NCBI RefSeq assembly: GCF_008039555.1
Contig: NZ_VDUW01000002.1
Location: forward strand, 406,485-470,484
DNA: 64,000 nt
Direction: 5' to 3'
Source of the DNA: Cerasibacillus terrae
GTDB taxonomy: Bacteria; Bacillota; Bacilli; Bacillales; Amphibacillaceae
Below are positions 35,685-47,141 of the stretch, piece after piece; positions within the stretch are counted from its first letter, which is position 1, and the number at the start of each line of letters is the position of its first letter. Under the pieces are notes generated by a model. The model was not told the DNA's origin. It ran no database searches and saw only the letters and a program-made list of their open reading frames with translations. The translations under genes and the position numbers were made by a program.

Positions 35685-35780
35685 GGACTGGGACAAAATT
35701 TTTTAGCTAAGATAATCCAAAGAACGATGGTAGTATATTGTTCGTCTTTAAAGTTGATTGTCTTAGTTATGTCCCAGCCC
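35685..35780. terminator. Long imperfect hairpin with GGGACA ... TGTCCC ends
   Basis: GGACTGGGACA at the left and TGTCCCAGCC at the right close a roughly 95-base imperfect inverted repeat; inner arms include CTAAGATAATC / GATTGTCTTAG. It lies between convergent ubiB and the DUF1269 gene. The left motif also occurs at 18437 after the permease gene, so it is a dispersed element that may act as a terminator. Confidence 0.7.
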
Positions 35781-35791
35781 ATTTTGATATA

Positions 35792-36337
35792 TTATTTATT
35801 TTTATCAAACCAGCGTTTCCGAGCTTCTCTTTGTAGTTCACGTTCGGTTTGTCTAGCATGTTCGATTTCTCGTTTGACAAGTTCTAAATCAAGTTGGAGC
35901 ACGCGGCCTCCTTCTATTTCCTCCTGTACTAAATCTTGAATTGCTTCACGGCTTTCGGCAGTAGCAATGACCATTAAGCCGGTTTTCCCAGTAGAAATCA
36001 TGGCTAAAGTTTGTTCAAAAGCTGACATCGCATCTTTTACCTCACGCGCATCCCCAGAAGCACCGATGACAGCACCAGATACCCATCCTAAAAGCATACC
36101 GACTGGACCACCTAAAAGCCCAATTAATATACCAATAATGCTACCACGTGAAGTCTTATCCGGCCCTGTCATATCCATAAAATCTTTTATCTTTAATTTT
36201 TCATCTTCCATATTTGTAATGACAGCCATTTGATCAACTTGTACCTTTTTTAACACATGCATTTGTTTCAATTCTGAAAACGCTTGATAGGATTTACTAT
36301 CTTCTTCAAAAGTAACAACAAAAACACGCTTTTCCAT
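35792..36337 (-). CDS. DUF1269 family protein
   Basis: 181 residues. An N-terminal alpha/beta segment (RVFVVTFEEDSKSYQAFSEL) is followed by a glycine-rich double hydrophobic hairpin (about 65-95, GSIIGILIGLLGGPVGMLLGWVSGAVIG) and a helical, charged C-terminus. This is the DUF1269 (TM1269-like) layout; such proteins are often stress-related, but no activity is known. GGAGTGG supports the ATG at 36337, five codons inside the open frame. It is convergent with ubiB and shares the hairpin at 35685. Confidence 0.78.
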   Translation of the reverse strand: MEKRVFVVTFEEDSKSYQAFSELKQMHVLKKVQVDQMAVITNMEDEKLKIKDFMDMTGPDKTSRGSIIGILIGLLGGPVGMLLGWVSGAVIGASGDAREVKDAMSAFEQTLAMISTGKTGLMVIATAESREAIQDLVQEEIEGGRVLQLDLELVKREIEHARQTERELQREARKRWFDKNK

Positions 36338-36484
36338 GTTTATCCACTCCACTGTTTTACTCTATTCTATCACAGATAAAAATATTGGAAAATGCTCGTC
36401 CCCCTTAAATCTTGATTCAGTTGAATTCTTGTAGTGGGAGTCGTTCATTCGGTTAATCTGTGATAGTGATTGTGATTGCAAAAA

Positions 36485-36520
36485 AATAACCTCCAACTTT
36501 CTCATCGAAGAAAGTGGAGG
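36485..36520 (-). terminator. Terminator after the peptide transporter gene
   Basis: CCTCCAACTTTCT / AGAAAGTGGAGG stem; on the minus strand it is followed by TTATTTTTT. It lies 10 bases after the transporter stop. Confidence 0.85.
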
Positions 36521-36529
36521 ATGAATGGG

Positions 36530-38023
36530 TTATTTTACTCCCATCATATACTTCTGAATTTTCGGTGCGGACATAAATAATAGAACACTAATTAGGATGG
36601 CAAATCCACCAATTGCTCCAAAGTAAATAACTTCAGTAGATGGATGATACAGTTTTACTAATTGAGCATTTAATGCCTGAGCAGCTGCGTTTGATAAGAA
36701 CCACAGACTCATCGTTTGTGCTGAAAATGCTTTTGGTGCAAGTTTAGTTGTAGCTGATAAACCAACAGGAGATAAACATAACTCCCCAATAACAGCTAAA
36801 AGAAAGCTAAGTGTTAACCAAATTGGATGAACAAGTGCTTCTGTTCCATACATAAGAGCAGGCGCAATCATGATGATAAAAGAAAGTCCCGCAAAGAATA
36901 AACCAAAAGAAAATTTCCGTGTTGTCGATGGCTGACGGTCACCTAGTTTAATCCATAAAGCAGCAAACACTGGTGCTAAAGTAATTACGAAAAGCGGACT
37001 TAATGATTGGAACCAGGATGAATGAAGTTCGATTCCAAAAATGGATAATTCTGTCCGTTTATGGGCGTAATCTGCCAAAATAATAGCACCTTGTTCGTAA
37101 ATTGCCCAGAATATAACAGAAGTAATGAATAATGGAATATAGGCAAGTAAGCGAGATTTTTCCACTTCATTTGTCTTCTTACTACGATACATAACAATAA
37201 AATATGCTGTCGGAATGATAATTCCTAATAAACTAATTAAAACCGTAAAGCTGTTAACTGTTAAAATACCAGTTGGAATAGTAATAAACCCTAAGATAAT
37301 AAGAAGTAATGCACCTAGTCCAAAGCGTTTGAATACTTTCTTCTTCTCATCGCCTACTAATGGGTTAGGAACTTGGGTACCTGCAAGTGCAAGATTTTTC
37401 TTACGAGTAATTAAAAATACAATTAATCCCAACAGCATTCCGATTGCTGCCATACCAAACCCTAGATGGTAATTATACTTCTGGCCGAGTGTTCCGACAA
37501 TAAAAGGTGCGATGAAAGCCCCCATATTAATACCCATGTAAAAAATACTAAAACCAGCATCCCGGCGATTATCTTGTTCATGATACATGTCCCCAACAAT
37601 ACTAGAAACATTTGGCTTTAATAGACCAGTTCCTAAAATAATAAGGAACATAGAGATGAATAGTGCTGTTACACCGGCTGGCAGTGCAAGTACAATATGT
37701 CCTGCCATAATAAGTACCCCACCATAAAAAATGGAGCGTTGTGTTCCTAATAAGCGGTCAGCAATCCAACCACCAATAATCCCAGACATATATACAAGTG
37801 ATCCATAGACAGCCATAATTGATTTCGCTGTCCCATCTTCCATCCCTAAACCACCGTCTACTACTTCACTATACATATAGAAGAGTAATAGGGCGCGCAT
37901 TCCATAATAGGAAAAACGTTCCCAGAACTCTGTAAAAAATAAAGTAAAAAGCCCTTTCGGATGACCAAAAAATCCCTTTTGAGGGACACTATTGACAATA
38001 TCTTCCCTGCTATAGTTTTTCAT
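36530..38023 (-). CDS. dtpT: Proton-dependent oligopeptide transporter (POT/PTR family)
   Basis: 497 residues with about 14 membrane spans. POT signatures are the ExxERFSYYGMRALLLFYMY motif in the first span (residues 32-51), the region GGWIADRLLGTQRSIFYGG, and the PTR2-type FSIFYMGINMGAFIAPFIVGTLG. It takes up di- and tripeptides with protons. GGGGTTC precedes the ATG. A perfect 14-of-14 cre site 32 bases upstream predicts CcpA control, and a 28-unit 20-bp array begins about 180 bases upstream. The gene symbol follows the lactococcal homologue. Confidence 0.9.
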   Translation of the reverse strand: MKNYSREDIVNSVPQKGFFGHPKGLFTLFFTEFWERFSYYGMRALLLFYMYSEVVDGGLGMEDGTAKSIMAVYGSLVYMSGIIGGWIADRLLGTQRSIFYGGVLIMAGHIVLALPAGVTALFISMFLIILGTGLLKPNVSSIVGDMYHEQDNRRDAGFSIFYMGINMGAFIAPFIVGTLGQKYNYHLGFGMAAIGMLLGLIVFLITRKKNLALAGTQVPNPLVGDEKKKVFKRFGLGALLLIILGFITIPTGILTVNSFTVLISLLGIIIPTAYFIVMYRSKKTNEVEKSRLLAYIPLFITSVIFWAIYEQGAIILADYAHKRTELSIFGIELHSSWFQSLSPLFVITLAPVFAALWIKLGDRQPSTTRKFSFGLFFAGLSFIIMIAPALMYGTEALVHPIWLTLSFLLAVIGELCLSPVGLSATTKLAPKAFSAQTMSLWFLSNAAAQALNAQLVKLYHPSTEVIYFGAIGGFAILISVLLFMSAPKIQKYMMGVK

Positions 38024-38054
38024 ATTTTGAACCCCTTTGTCTGAAAAGTCAAAT

Positions 38055-38068
38055 AGATAACGCTTACA
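38055..38068. promoter_or_regulatory. cre site upstream of the peptide transporter
   Basis: On the minus strand TGTAAGCGTTATCT fits the CcpA consensus TGWAARCGYTWNCW at all 14 positions, 32 bases before the start codon. Confidence 0.75.
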
Positions 38069-38201
38069 ATTCTATTTAAATATAATATATTTTTTAAAAA
38101 ATATCAAATGAAAAATTTACCTAATAGTTGTAGATAGATGCTTTCGTTAGTAATTGAGTAATCTATTAAATAGCGACTATGAATCCATGTATCGCATACC
38201 G

Positions 38202-38763
38202 AAATCCCGATATCTGTGCTCGAATCCCGATATATGTGTTGGAATCCCGATATATGTGCCTGAATCCCGATATATTTGTTTGAAACCCGATATATTCGCT
38301 TGAATCCCGATATATCGTGCTGAATCCCGATATATGTGCTCGAATCCCGATATATGTGTTGGAATCCCGATATATTTGTTTGAAACCCGATATATTCGCT
38401 TGAATCCCGATATATCGTACTGAATCCCGATATATGTGTTGGAATCCCGATATATTTGTTTGAAACCCGATATATTCGCTTGAATCCCGATATAATTGCT
38501 TGAATCCCGATATATCGTGCTGAATCCCGATATAATTGTTGGAATCCTGATATATGTGCCTGAATCCCGATATGTGTGCATCGGAAACCCGATATATTCG
38601 CCTGAAACCCGATATATTCGCTCGAAACCCGATATAATGTTCTGAATCCCGATATATTCGTCTGAAACCCGATATATTGTTCTGAATCCCGATATAATTG
38701 TTTGAAACCCGATATAATTGTTTGAATCCCGATATAAGCGCCTGAATCCCGATATCCCACGCC
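38202..38763 (+). repeat. 20-bp repeat array 4 (28 units)
   Basis: 28 units; all are 20 bp except one of 22 bp at 38562. About a third have GAAACCC instead of GAATCCC, always before ATTCGCT, ATTCGCC or similar tails. Blocks of consecutive units recur (TTTGTTT-TTCGCTT-TCGTGCT-TGTGTTG order), showing duplication of multi-unit segments. Confidence 0.95.
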
Positions 38764-38882
38764 GAATCCTAAAATCCCCACTAAAATCCCGCACCATTCC
38801 AACTGGATTGAAAGTAAAGCATGAAATTTTCCAAAAAAAATTCAGATGGAGTTTATCTAACTCCATCTGAATCAAGTTTTAC

Positions 38883-41117
<2,235 letters not shown>

Positions 41118-41530
41118 TCCTATTTATGCAATTGTCTAAAAGATATCATAGAAAAGATCATCTGTAAAGTTTCATTCGATAATAAACAGAGAAAGGGATG
41201 GATAAAGGAAATGATTGATCGCTTTTTGAAAATTGGGGATGGGAAATAGTGTAAAATTCATTTTGTTAAAGCAGAAGGAAATCTACTAAATATGGACTGC
41301 AAGACTTTCATTTTATTCTCGAATGTGCGAAGATATTATGGGGTATATAAATGATTCGTTTAGTATAAAAAAGTGAACAGATAGTTAGGGAATATTGAAA
41401 AGTAGTCGGGTAGTATTTCTTGTGTAAGAATGCTTATTTTCCCCCATTTGTTCTTCATATTTCTAACTCATTCACTTCAACATTATAACAACTTAGATCA
41501 ATCATCTATGTTAGATAAAGGAGAATGACT
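41118..41530. other. Intergenic region between thiC leader and mvaS
   Basis: About 400 AT-rich bases between divergent genes. They must hold the thiC and mvaS promoters. I see no ORF, repeat or structured RNA with confidence. Confidence 0.45.
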
Positions 41531-42706
41531 GTGCAAATTGGAATTGACAAAATAAACTTTTACACTCCACATTTATATGTAGATATGAATAAATTAGCGA
41601 TTGCTAGAAATCAGGAACCAGAGAAGTTTACGATTGGAATTGGCCAGGATGAAATGGCGGTTGCTCCGATTACTCAAGATCCTGTAACATTAGCAGCAAA
41701 TGCCGCATGGAATATGTTAGATGAAGCAGACAAAGAACAGATTGATTTCGTTATTTTCGGTACGGAATCTGGAATCGATCATTCGAAATCTGGTGCTGTC
41801 TATGTGCACCATTTACTAGGATTGAAAAAAGAAGCACGCGCCATTGAAGTGAAACAAGCTTGCTATGGTGGAACAGCCGCCATCCAGTTAGCAAAAGGAC
41901 ATATTGCGTTGAACCCGACAAGCAAAGTACTAGTCTTAGCTTCCGACATTGCAAGATATGGTTTAAATACACCTGGAGAAGTGACACAAGGAGCAGGTGC
42001 AGTAGCGATTTTAATTAGTGCGGACCCTAGAATTCTTGTTTTGGAAGATGAGGTTTCCTATCGAACAGATGAAATAATGGATTTCTGGCGCCCAGTATAT
42101 TCGGATACTGCCTATGTCGATGGAAAGTACTCCAATGAACAATACATTTCATTCTTTTCCCATGTGTGGACCGCACATAAAGAAAAAACCGGGTTTGATT
42201 TAAATGATTTCGAAGCACTTTGCTACCATTTACCATATACAAAAATGGGCCTAAAAGCATTGCGAACAATCTATGATGATAAAACAGAAGCAGATAAAGA
42301 ACGCTTAGTGGAAAATTACCAAATAAGTACAAGATATAACCGTAAAGTAGGAAATATTTATACAGCTTCATTATATTTAAGTTTATTATCTTTATTAGAA
42401 CAACAGGAAAACTTGCGAGATGGTTCCCGAATTGGATTATTTAGTTATGGTTCAGGTGCGGTTGGCGAATTTTTCACAGGAATTTTACAACCTAATTATC
42501 GCAAATATTTGCATACGGCGGAGCATACAACAATGTTTGAAAAACGCCAAGAAGTATCAATTGCAGAATACGAAGAAATTTTCAAACAAGAACTACCAAA
42601 AGATGGCTCCACCTTAGACTTAAATATAGAAGAAGACCCAGCACCAATCTGTGTAGCCGGAATTAAAGATCATATGCGTCAATACGTGAACAAACAAAAG
42701 GTATAA
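41531..42706 (+). CDS. mvaS: Hydroxymethylglutaryl-CoA synthase
   Basis: 391 residues. The thiolase-fold synthase has nucleophile C111 (VKQACYGGTAAIQ), E79 (FGTESGIDHSKSG) and the catalytic histidine in CYHLPYTKMG (about 233). It condenses acetyl-CoA and acetoacetyl-CoA, the first committed step of the mevalonate route to isoprenoids. The open frame starts with an ATG at 41525 that abuts the Shine-Dalgarno AAAGGAGA; GTG at 41531 is correctly spaced and gives the family N-terminus MQIGIDKINFY. It is a lone gene; no other mevalonate gene is in the window. Confidence 0.93.
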   Translation: MQIGIDKINFYTPHLYVDMNKLAIARNQEPEKFTIGIGQDEMAVAPITQDPVTLAANAAWNMLDEADKEQIDFVIFGTESGIDHSKSGAVYVHHLLGLKKEARAIEVKQACYGGTAAIQLAKGHIALNPTSKVLVLASDIARYGLNTPGEVTQGAGAVAILISADPRILVLEDEVSYRTDEIMDFWRPVYSDTAYVDGKYSNEQYISFFSHVWTAHKEKTGFDLNDFEALCYHLPYTKMGLKALRTIYDDKTEADKERLVENYQISTRYNRKVGNIYTASLYLSLLSLLEQQENLRDGSRIGLFSYGSGAVGEFFTGILQPNYRKYLHTAEHTTMFEKRQEVSIAEYEEIFKQELPKDGSTLDLNIEEDPAPICVAGIKDHMRQYVNKQKV

Positions 42707-42711
42707 ATTGG

Positions 42712-42740
42712 AAAACAGCAGATTTCTCTGCTGTTTTTTA
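42712..42740 (+). terminator. Terminator after mvaS
   Basis: AAACAGCAGA / TCTGCTGTTT stem, small loop, then TTTTTT. Confidence 0.88.
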
Positions 42741-42778
42741 TTAAAAATAAAATCCTTATGGGTGATGAGACAGGGAGG

Positions 42779-43512
42779 GTGTCCCTGCCGCGTGCCTTAA
42801 ATTGGTCAAATGCTCGAATTTGGTAACGCTGGATCCCGCCGCGTGCCCTAAACTGGTCCAATGCTCGAATTTGGTAACGCTGGATTCCGCCGCGTGCCCT
42901 AAACTGGTCAAATGCTCGAATTTGGTAACGCTGGATCCTGCCGCGTGCCCCAAACTGGTCCAATGCTCGAATTGGGTAACGCTGGCCCCCGCCGCGTGCC
43001 CTAAACTGGTCAAATGCTCGAATTTGGTAACGCTGGATTCCGCCGCGTGCCTTAAATTGGTCCAATGCTCGAATTGGGTAACGCTGGCCCCCGCCGCGTG
43101 CCCTAAACTGGTCCAATGTTCGAATTGGGTAACGCTGGCCCCCGCCGCGTGCCCTAAACTGGTCCAATGCTCGAATTTGGTAACGCTGGATTCCGCCGCG
43201 TGCCGCAAATTGGTCAAATGCTCGAATTTGGTAACGCTGGATCCCGCCGCGTGCCGCAAATTGGTCAAATGCTCGAATTTGGTAACGCTGGATTCCGCCG
43301 CGTGCCCTAAATTGGTCTAATGCTCGATTTTGGTAACGCTGTGTCCCTGCCGCGTGCCTTAAATTGGTTAAATGCTCGAATTAGGTAACGCTGGATTCCG
43401 CCGCGTGCCCCAAACTGGTCCAATGCTCGAATTTGGTAACGCGGTGTCCTTGCCGCGTGCCCCAAACTGGTCCAATGCTCGAATTTGGTAACGCTGGATT
43501 CTGCCGCGTGCC
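42779..43512. repeat. 51-bp tandem repeat array (about 14 units)
   Basis: Units of 51 bp are built of CCGCGTGCCCTAAACTGGTC, then CAATGCTCGAATTTGGTAAC, then GCTGGATTC. Two unit types alternate irregularly: one with AATTGGGTAAC plus CTGGCCCCCG, and one with AATTTGGTAAC plus CTGGATYCCG; the two differences travel together. Because 51 is a multiple of 3 and lacks stops in several frames, long spurious ORFs appear on both strands. It is unrelated to the 20-bp family and richer in G+C than its surroundings. A CAGGGA...TCCCTG hairpin marks the left edge. Confidence 0.93.
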
Positions 43513-43587
43513 CCCCTATTTTTAATGATAAAGGATACCAACCACCAAGCCCCAAAGACCATCCTCGTTTTCATACCCCATAATGTA

Positions 43588-43624
43588 AACATCCCCCCTT
43601 GATACTGTATCAAGGGGGGATGTT
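43588..43624. terminator. Perfect long terminator hairpin
   Basis: A 17-bp perfect stem (AACATCCCCCCTTGATA and its complement) with a 3-base loop lies about 40 bases after the GltS-like gene (minus strand). Confidence 0.8.
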
Positions 43625-43664
43625 GAAAAATAATATGTCATCGTTTTCATTATCGTGCCAAAGA

Positions 43665-45029
43665 TTAGTTTGAGCTATTTACGTTTTTGGACTTGTCTTT
43701 TCCAAAGGTTAACCACTTGTTTTTATAAGAAATAAAGAAGATAAGGAAAGATGCAAGTAATGTAATTCCAATAAAAGTCCAAGCTTGTCCTTGAATGACT
43801 AATAATGGTCCAAATGTAACTAAGAGTACCTCTACAGGTGCAATTGGGATATAGGCTAGACCGTAATCATCGAGTGTCTTACTTTTACCATCTGGGTCAA
43901 CAATTCGTAATAATGCGATTCCCATTGCAACAGTTCCGGTTGTCCATCCCCAGCTGAAAATGCCTCGTTCAAACCAATAATCTGGGAAGTATTGTCTTGA
44001 AATGACAGCAAAGAACATAAATGCGATAAACACTCCAAATGCAAGTAATAAAAGTAGTGGTACGATATAGTCTAATACAACGGAAATGCTGATTGAAGCG
44101 ATTCCAAAAGTTACAAGAAAATCTGTCGCACTTCCACTAATCCTACTAATAACATGGCTATCAATATATTGATCTGCATTTGTTGAACGTAATATCTTCT
44201 GAACAATTAAACCAACGATAAATGCTAATGAAAAGGCAGGAATTGTCGCGGCCGGAATGAGCATCTCGCCCCATTGACTTAAATAATATCCACCCATTGC
44301 AACAAATATAACCAATGCAAAGTGAACAGCAAAAGGGTCAACAGACATCGAAGAAATAGTATCCATTTTTACGTTCTTTCTAGATGCTGGTGGAATTAAG
44401 CCTGTACGTAATTCGTTTGGTAAATCCTTAAAAGAAGTAAGGTAGGAAGCATATCCTTTGGATGAACCTATTTTTACAAATAGAACTCCGATTAAAATAG
44501 CTGCAAGTACACCAACTGTTGCCGATGTCATTGCTAAAGATGTTGCCTCTTCCCAACCATGCTTGGAAAACATATCACCAACAGCAGCTGCAGTACCGTG
44601 ACCACCAACAAAACCTGCTGCTAGGATCAGACCGAATCCACTATTTAACTCACTCCAAAATGGGTTAATGAGAAGTACTGCAAATAATAGTCCAGCTCCC
44701 CACATTAAAATCATCGAGTTTTGGGAAAAAGCCCACATACTACCAACACGATTCTTAATTTGTTTCCAATTAATAACAGTGGTTGTTAAAGGGATGGCAC
44801 CAAAAATAAAGGCAATTAATATTGCTGGATACGTACCAATTTGATCGGAAAATGGAAGAAAGTTTAATCCGTTTGGTCCAAGTAATAGTCCTAGAAATCC
44901 TGCAATAATACTAGCCGGTAAGAACAGTTTTTGTATAAGAGGTACTTTTGCCCGTAAAACTGTACCAATCATCAATAGAGTTGCAGCTAGTCCAAAATCT
45001 ATAAAAAAGTCCCAGGGGGAAAATTCCAT
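43665..45029 (-). CDS. Sodium/glutamate symporter family (GltS-like)
   Basis: 454 residues with 10-12 membrane spans and the GltS-type inverted-repeat layout. Each half has a glycine-rich re-entrant segment: GFVGGHGTAAAVGDMF (about 138-153) and WGWTTGTVAMGIALLRIVDP (about 363-382). GltS proteins import glutamate with sodium. GGAGG precedes the ATG. A cre-like sequence 17 bases upstream suggests catabolite control. The divergent neighbour at 45357 is a CBS/ACT protein. Glutamate is the family substrate, but a related dicarboxylate is possible. Confidence 0.85.
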   Translation of the reverse strand: MEFSPWDFFIDFGLAATLLMIGTVLRAKVPLIQKLFLPASIIAGFLGLLLGPNGLNFLPFSDQIGTYPAILIAFIFGAIPLTTTVINWKQIKNRVGSMWAFSQNSMILMWGAGLLFAVLLINPFWSELNSGFGLILAAGFVGGHGTAAAVGDMFSKHGWEEATSLAMTSATVGVLAAILIGVLFVKIGSSKGYASYLTSFKDLPNELRTGLIPPASRKNVKMDTISSMSVDPFAVHFALVIFVAMGGYYLSQWGEMLIPAATIPAFSLAFIVGLIVQKILRSTNADQYIDSHVISRISGSATDFLVTFGIASISISVVLDYIVPLLLLLAFGVFIAFMFFAVISRQYFPDYWFERGIFSWGWTTGTVAMGIALLRIVDPDGKSKTLDDYGLAYIPIAPVEVLLVTFGPLLVIQGQAWTFIGITLLASFLIFFISYKNKWLTFGKDKSKNVNSSN

Positions 45030-45045
45030 AATAAAAACCTCCTTA

Positions 45046-45059
45046 TGATAACGCTTTTA
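45046..45059. promoter_or_regulatory. cre-like site before the GltS-like gene
   Basis: Minus-strand TAAAAGCGTTATCA fits the CcpA consensus at 13 of 14 positions (A for G at position 2). It is very close to the ribosome site, so it would act as a roadblock or by promoter overlap. Confidence 0.5.
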
Positions 45060-45356
45060 TTTTGATTAGTTTAAAAACAATAAATTGCATTCAGTAACAA
45101 ATAAAAATAAGATGAAGTGCCACAATTTAATACATTATCATCTCAAATAAAATTAGTAAATAGTTTTAGTTAAAACAAAATAATTGCTATGATTATAATT
45201 TTTCCGTTAATATGTTAAATTACCTTTTTAATATATTTTGGGAAAATTCCACTTGTTATTTCCTTCCAGAATAATGAATTTTTCCTCTATTGAAATAGAA
45301 GTGAAAATATAGGAAAATAGAAGTGGCAAGAAAAATAATAGGGGAGGGTTTTATAG

Positions 45357-45986
45357 ATGCTTGTTAAAAATGACTATGTTAATAAAAATGAAGTCGTATT
45401 CGTTAAAGAAAAGGACAATATGAAAGAGGTCATGAAGACATTAGCAGATTCTGGATATCGATGTATCCCTGTTTTAGATGAACGAGGAGAAAAATATGTT
45501 GGTAATGTTTATAAAGTACATTTATTGAAACATGAAAAAGAACATTCTTTGGATGGTCCTTTAGATGAACTAATTGCGGATAGAGAAAACAGCTCTGTAA
45601 AAGAAAATGATGCATTTTTTAAGGTGTTTAAATCGATTAAGCAATTACCTTTTCTTGCTGTAGTTGACGAGGAGAAACATTTTCAGGGAATTTTAACCAA
45701 TGGAAATGTGATTCAAGTATTGGAAAATGCGTGGGGCGTTCACAATGGAAGTTATTCTCTTACAATCGGTACCATTGAATATGCAGGTGCATTACAGAAA
45801 ATGTTGAGAATTATTAATGAATATTGCAATGTACAAAGTGTCATTTCTTTAAATAATAACTCCCTCTATGTTAGAAGAGTATGTATTGTTTTACCAGAAG
45901 AAGTAGATGAAAAATTAATGAAACAAGTCGTAAAAGCTTTAGAAAATCATAATTTAACGATAACAGATATTGAAAAATTGAATTAA
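45357..45986 (+). CDS. CBS-ACT domain protein (CbpA-like)
   Basis: 209 residues: two CBS modules (about 5-60 and 72-130; DNMKEVMKTLADSGYRCIPVLDERGEKYVGNV and FFKVFKSIKQLPFLAVVDEEKHFQGILTNGNVI) followed by an ACT-like domain (about 140-209; SYSLTIGTIEYAGALQKMLRIIN). The architecture resembles the small CBS-ACT proteins of Listeria and relatives that bind nucleotides such as c-di-AMP. Ligand is inferred. GGGGAGGG precedes the ATG. It is divergent from a GltS-like symporter and ends at a weak terminator. Confidence 0.78.
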   Translation: MLVKNDYVNKNEVVFVKEKDNMKEVMKTLADSGYRCIPVLDERGEKYVGNVYKVHLLKHEKEHSLDGPLDELIADRENSSVKENDAFFKVFKSIKQLPFLAVVDEEKHFQGILTNGNVIQVLENAWGVHNGSYSLTIGTIEYAGALQKMLRIINEYCNVQSVISLNNNSLYVRRVCIVLPEEVDEKLMKQVVKALENHNLTITDIEKLN

Positions 45987-46006
45987 ATGGAACTTAAAAA
46001 TCCAAA

Positions 46007-46043
46007 TCTAAAAAAGGCCCCATTTTTTTAAAGTGGAGTCTTT
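46007..46043 (+). terminator. Weak terminator after the CBS-ACT gene
   Basis: GGCCCCA / TGGAGTC (with G-U pairs) around an AT-rich loop, then TTTTTT. Confidence 0.6.
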
Positions 46044-46255
46044 TTTAAATGTTTGCAGATGAACTAGTGGATGACAATTTCATCTTCTGGTCCTTCCATC
46101 ATAGGAATAATGTTTCATTAACGGAATAAGTTGTCAATAGCTATTGCTTGGCTTATTAATAAATGATAAAATATCGTTACCTATAATCAGAAAAGAATGT
46201 AAATAATATTTTTTCAGTTTATGGGGAATATTTATATTTTGGGTGGTGTAATAAT

Positions 46256-47065
46256 TTGCAATGTGAAAAATGTGGATTTGAACAAGAAGCAGGAAAGTTT
46301 TGTGGGAAATGTGGTGAACCGTTAGATGCGTCTCATACGGAACAAACCAATGAAACAAATACTGTTGAACAATCGACTGCAAGCATCGAAGAAGTATCAT
46401 CCACCGTAGAACAAACTCCTAACACAGGTCAAAATGATACATTGGAAAAAGTAAAAGAGACAGCGACTGCATATGGCACGTATTTTCTACATTATTTGAA
46501 GCAACCTTCCCTTGTATTTTCAAAAGGTAAAACCGAATTTAAAAATGGTATCATTAATAATGTTCTATTAGTTATTTTACTTTCTTTAACAATTTATTTC
46601 ATAGGGAAAGACATGTTCTACTACTTTTCGTATTCAGAGTCTGTTTTCCTCCCAGTATTCGGGAAATCCCTTATCTTTTTAGTTGCTTTACTAGCCATTA
46701 TAATGGGACTTATTTTTATAACGATTAAATTCTTTGGAAAAGAACACCATTTTAAAGAAATTGTTGGTATCTACGGTGTGCATATGATACCAGTAAATAT
46801 TGTTATCGTAGTTACTTTAATACTTTCCCTTTTAAGTGCCTATGGATCCAGTGTATTCTTACTAAGTCTCACAATGACTCTTATCACTGTAATTATGCCA
46901 TTGCATATTGTAAGTAAACAACTTACAAAAGACACAGCAAAAGTAGATCCACTATACGGTTATTTATTATATCTAGTATTTTTCGGTGTAGTTGTGTTCA
47001 TTTTTTCAACAATTTTAATTGACACAGGATTTGGCGAGATAATAAGAGTATTTGGCCTTTTCTAA
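46256..47065 (+). CDS. Zinc-ribbon multi-span membrane protein (Yip1/YIF1-like)
   Basis: 269 residues. The N-terminus CEKCGFEQEAGKFCGKCGEPL is a double-CxxC zinc ribbon. A Thr/Glu-rich linker (about 28-70) leads to five membrane spans (about 95-265). This is the layout of Bacillus zinc-ribbon membrane proteins of unknown role, some Yip1-like. The start is TTG (46256) behind GGGTGGTG; no ATG fits. The gene has no obvious functional neighbour; downstream is a terminator and a repeat array. Confidence 0.75.
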   Translation: MQCEKCGFEQEAGKFCGKCGEPLDASHTEQTNETNTVEQSTASIEEVSSTVEQTPNTGQNDTLEKVKETATAYGTYFLHYLKQPSLVFSKGKTEFKNGIINNVLLVILLSLTIYFIGKDMFYYFSYSESVFLPVFGKSLIFLVALLAIIMGLIFITIKFFGKEHHFKEIVGIYGVHMIPVNIVIVVTLILSLLSAYGSSVFLLSLTMTLITVIMPLHIVSKQLTKDTAKVDPLYGYLLYLVFFGVVVFIFSTILIDTGFGEIIRVFGLF

Positions 47066-47070
47066 AATAA

Positions 47071-47113
47071 AAAATCATGCCACCTTATAACAAAGGATTG
47101 GCATGATTTTTTT
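47071..47113 (+). terminator. Terminator after the zinc-ribbon membrane protein gene
   Basis: AAAATCATGCCA / TGGCATGATTTT stem with a loop of about 16 bases and a run of seven T. Confidence 0.9.
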
Positions 47114-47141
47114 ACATATGATCCACACGATATCTGCGTTG

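Noticed and set aside
42679..43320. Repetitive ORFs on both strands over the 51-bp array
   Set aside because: 51 is divisible by 3 and the unit has no stop in several frames, so openness is automatic. No start signal is present.
42779..43512. CRISPR array with 51-bp period
   Set aside because: The whole unit is conserved, with no unique spacer portion.
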